Positions 56,897 through 64,000 of a stretch of DNA of 64,000 nucleotides are shown here, piece by piece. Positions within the stretch are counted from its first letter, which is position 1. Each line of letters begins with the position of its first letter. The notes below the pieces were generated by a model. That model saw only the letters and a program-made list of their open reading frames with translations. It was not told where the DNA came from and did no database searches. The stretch covers positions 558,001 to 622,000 of the forward strand of contig JANEZZ010001642.1 in the NCBI GenBank assembly GCA_026122225.1. Direction: 5' to 3'. Source of the stretch: Heloderma charlesbogerti. Taxonomy: Eukaryota; Chordata; Lepidosauria; Squamata; Helodermatidae. The translations under genes and the position numbers were made by a program.

Positions 56897-57245
56897 CAGG
56901 GCGTCGGCGTGTTAGTCTATTGCAACAGAAACAGCCAAGAGTCTTGTGGCGCCCTGAAGACTCACACATTTATTCTGCCATAAGCTTTTGTGGACAAGAG
57001 TTCACTTCACCGGACACATGGAATCTGATGGAGAGCTACAGGTTTTTATGGAGTTTTATATGGTGGTGGTCGTGGGAAAACTTGATTTCCTTCTAACCTC
57101 CCTGTTTACGATTCTCTCCCCTGCCCTCCCCGCCCGCCATTGTGTACTATATAAAAACCTGAAACTATCCCTAATACTCCACGGATTGATGAAGTGGACT
57201 ATAGCCCACAAAAGCTTATGCCAGAATACATTTGTGAGTCTTTAA
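56897..57245. repeat. Second copy of the GTCTTGTGGC palindromic element (right end lost)
   Basis: It starts GTTAGTCTATTGCAACAGAA, then AAGAGTCTTGTGGCGCC and CATAAGCTTTTGTGGAC. The inverted CCACAAAAGCTTATGCCAGA and GTGAGTCTTTAAA follow near the end. The final arm is missing where the next fold-back element begins. Confidence 0.7.
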
Positions 57246-57246
57246 A

Positions 57247-57376
57247 GTCAGTGGGGCGGTGAATCCGGTTCAGGTTTCAGTCAGAAACAGCCAGAACTCT
57301 AAAGGAGCTATCCAAAGCGCCTTGGATAGCTCCTGGTTCCGACTCAAACCCGGAGCAGATTCACCACCTCACTGAC
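57247..57376. repeat. Fold-back MITE, 130 bp
   Basis: Left end GTCAGTGGGGCGGTGAATCC and right end GATTCACCACCTCACTGAC are inverted, and AGGAGCTATCCAAAG near the centre pairs with CCTTGGATAGCTCCT. It lies between a truncated repeat and a CpG-rich block. Confidence 0.75.
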
Positions 57377-57377
57377 A

Positions 57378-58050
57378 CCCGCGCCACCGGCCTCCACTGG
57401 CTCATCCCTCACTCACTCTCGTCCTCGAGAGGCCTCCTCGGTCGTCGAAGCGTTGCGCAGAGGGGAGAATTCTTGCCGGCTGCAACTTCTCCCCCCCCCC
57501 ACCCCGCAAAGCGACCCGGGGACGGGAAGACGAACGGCGTGGGCGGGGGGCGGATGCCCCTTTCTGTGCAGCTCCCCAGAAGACGGGCGCCCTCGCAGGC
57601 TCTCGGACCTGGGGCGAAAGCGTTAGCGCCGCAGGGCTGTCGGTGCCCCTCACTTGCCTGCTGTGTGGTCTGTAATTAATCCCCCGCCACAGGCGGTAGG
57701 GGAGTTACACGTCCTCGCCCAGCAGGGGAGCCCCGGCATCCCCGACTAATCCCCGGTTCTTGTCGCCCGCCTCAGGGGGCCCGCCAGCGTCTCCCTCTTC
57801 CCCTTCCCCCTCCCCGCCAAATTCAGCAGAGGCCATGTGTGGACGACAGCGGCGCGGGGGAACCACGAATTCCGCACTGGCTCTGCGAGAGGTTCTTTTG
57901 CCCCAAATCTAATCTTGCCCTTTTTCAAAACTCGCACACAGCCCCGCTCACTGCCTCGGGGCTAAAGTGACCCCCCCAACCCAGCTGCAGCTCCTCACAC
58001 GTACTGGGAAGCCCAGGAAGGGACAGAGGGCGCATTGCGAGAACTGGGGA
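57378..58050. promoter_or_regulatory. Orphan CpG-rich block, possible promoter
   Basis: This block is rich in CpG and GC compared with the AT-rich flanks. It holds GCGTGGGCG (57537-57545, an EGR1-type site) next to GGGCGGGGGGCGG (Sp1-type). No exon of a known gene could be read on either strand. The PTCH2 and HECTD3 starts are elsewhere, so it may be the promoter of a non-coding or unrecognised transcript, or an old promoter. Confidence 0.45.
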
Positions 58051-59675
58051 GTGAAAACATGGGCTGAGAGTTTTATTTTTTAAGAAAGGAGGGGAGCACT
58101 GAAGAGAAGGTCTGAGGGGCTGTGAAGTTGGAGGATTTAAGCTTCCCTTCCTGCCCTGCTTTGCATGACAAAAGCCCAGCTGCAGAGATGACACCGTCCC
58201 TTTCCCCCACACTAAATTCACCTCCCCAATTACCAATCAAGCCCATTATGTGGCTACAATAGCCGTCAGCTCTGCAGCCCACCCAGGCAGCCAACATACA
58301 GACAGCACATCCTCGACCCATGAATAGAGCCATTTTGCCAGAGGGATATGTCCCGTTCTATGAAGGCAGCCTATTGCTGTTACTGGGAAACAAATACAAG
58401 TACTGCTGCTCCTATTTGGATAAAATGAAAGTGAAGCTTAGCATTCTAGCTTTGAGGTGACAGCTGTGTGGATTCCATTGAGTTGCTGGGAGCTGGCAGA
58501 CCCGCTTATGAATTCTGGAAAGCTTAACTTCAAAATCCATTTTTTTCATTTGCTAACTCTATTTCTTCCCCATGTATCATGCAACTGTAGTTCAAAAATT
58601 ATGTTTTTTGCACAGTGTAACAACTCACTATATATTAGCAGTGACCCTATCCCTGCTACAATTCCTCAACTCTTTGAAAAAATGCATTAATGGAGGTCAT
58701 ACCCAAAGAAATGGCTAGCATCAACCAGAAGCACCAACACAGAGAAGTGCTTGGTTTCCTTTAGTCTCAGCATCTTAGTGAACGTGTTCTACAATTCCTG
58801 TAAAGCACAGGGAGTCTCATCCTCTATTGTTCCCTGTTTTGCCATACAAATATGGCTTGGGCAGGGCAGGAAAGGAAACAGGGAGGACAGATGACAGCGT
58901 GGGAAAGCTTAGAATTAAGACAATCAGATTGCTCCTGTTAATTATGGTTCCACAATGCCCACTGGTGGCCAGAGCAGATCAGTGCAATTACTGAACCAAA
59001 ACCCACAGTGCACAATGGACAGAAGAAGTGTTCAAGGGAACAGAGGAGAGCATTGAACATTTTGCTCTGTAATTCTGTTCAGAAGCAGATGGGGAAACGG
59101 AAATAGCATTTGTATTGCTAAGAAGGGTATCCTGAACTGTAAGGGTATCCTGAACGTGAAGGCATTAACAGTGCTGGCATGCAAGTGATGAGGTGAGGGG
59201 CAGCATAATTTGTATCTGTCTGTGGCTCTCACATGTTTCTTTGGCTATATGTCTATTCAGAAGTAAACCCCACTGAGTTCTGTGGGAGTTACTCCCAAGG
59301 TAAGTGTGTATAGGACAGTAGCCTAAGAGAAGGAACAGAAATGAAAAGGTTTAAGGAGAGAAGTAACACCGTCACAAAGCACTTCGGTCAAAATGTAATT
59401 ACCCGGAAAACAGTAGTTAACTACCAACAGTCTGCATGTTCTGTTAGAGCCTTTTTTACAAAAAGAAAAACTAGGATTATTAGATTCTGGCATTATGTAT
59501 CTCATTATCCAGTCTCTCACAATATGAGTAAAAAATGAACAGGTGCTTTTTTCTTCCCTTTTTTAACCATAACCATTTATCTTCTGGCCCTATTCCCACA
59601 AAATTCAAGGCCCCAAGCTGTCAATTTCGCATCTGTACCTGCTTATCAATACAGTGCAGTCTTCACAAGTGGTAA
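58051..59675. other. Intergenic DNA after HECTD3
   Basis: No exon seen. It holds one repeat fragment (59243-59322) and a short tandem duplication of GGGTATCCTGAAC near 59126-59155. Confidence 0.5.
59243..59322. repeat. Fragment of a squamate interspersed repeat
   Basis: TATTCAGAAGTAAACCCCAC then TGAGTTCTGTGGGAGTTACT and CCCAAGGTAAGTGTGTATAG match a common squamate repeat as I remember it. Family not assigned. Confidence 0.5.
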
Positions 59676-59681
59676 TTTATT
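59676..59681 (-). promoter_or_regulatory. HECTD3: HECTD3 polyadenylation signal
   Basis: On the minus strand this reads AATAAA, about 125 nt after the HECTD3 stop. It is the first canonical signal downstream, so a short 3' UTR (about 59650-59806) is likely. Confidence 0.65.
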
Positions 59682-59806
59682 ATATATTTATATGTATGTA
59701 CACACATACACACACACTTTCTGGAGCCTAGGGCATGGTGGACTGATTCTTCCATGTAGCAACAACAAAAGGCAGAAGAACTGGTTGGCAACAGCGCAGC
59801 GCAGTG

Positions 59807-63868
<4,062 letters not shown>

Positions 63869-64000
63869 CTTGGAGATAGATGAAGGAGATATGCAGTGCT
63901 GCAAAACTTTGTTCTCAGATGCAATCTTTTGTGTCCCACTGTGCCCAAAGGATATGTTCAGGAAGGAAGGCAAGAATGATCTCCAGGTTTGTTTTATTAA

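Noticed and set aside
57402..57679. Open frames on both strands in the CpG block
   Set aside because: GC-rich DNA has few stops by chance; no homology or splice donor context was convincing, so no exon is called.

Overview
This is a stretch of vertebrate nuclear DNA, most probably from a squamate reptile. It has long introns with GT-AG boundaries and no operons. The repeats are of squamate type: a Bov-B/RTE 3' end, CR1 ends with ATGTTCTT-like tails, tRNA-type SINEs, an L2-like LINE with an AAAT tail, a DIRS-like relic and many fold-back MITEs. The species call is inference from repeat types; I could not run a search.

Two protein-coding genes are supported, and both are cut by the window edges. 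(1) PTCH2 (Patched-2, a Hedgehog receptor) lies on the + strand. Twenty-one exons, equivalent to PTCH1 exons 3 to 23, run from 18773 to 48782 and encode about 1270 residues in one unbroken frame. The start codon, signal-anchor region and first transmembrane helix are not in the window, so the first 18.7 kb is read as PTCH2 intron 2. (2) HECTD3, a HECT-type E3 ubiquitin ligase, lies on the - strand. Its last seven coding exons (63868 down to 59807) encode the C-terminal 246 residues, including the catalytic cysteine. The two genes converge tail to tail.

Layout: 1-18772, PTCH2 intron with a broken DIRS-like retroelement (340-1700), several fold-back elements and an L2-like LINE (15774-17010). 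18773-20086, three exons. 20087-34109, two large introns flanking one exon and rich in MITEs, SINEs and a CR1 end. 34110-48782, the dense exon region, coding the rest of the first extracellular domain, the sterol-sensing domain, the middle loop, the second extracellular domain, TM7-12 and a long cytoplasmic tail. 48783 to about 52520, probable 3' UTR. 52521-59675, intergenic, with an unexplained CpG-rich block near 57.4-58.0 kb. 59676-64000, the 3' end of HECTD3.

I found no bacterial-type system, CRISPR array, tRNA or rRNA gene, and no new enzymatic system. The points most worth a second look are the long PTCH1-like cytoplasmic tail of this PTCH2, the convergent PTCH2/HECTD3 arrangement without EIF2B3 between them, the orphan CpG island, and a dense, nested set of fold-back DNA elements.
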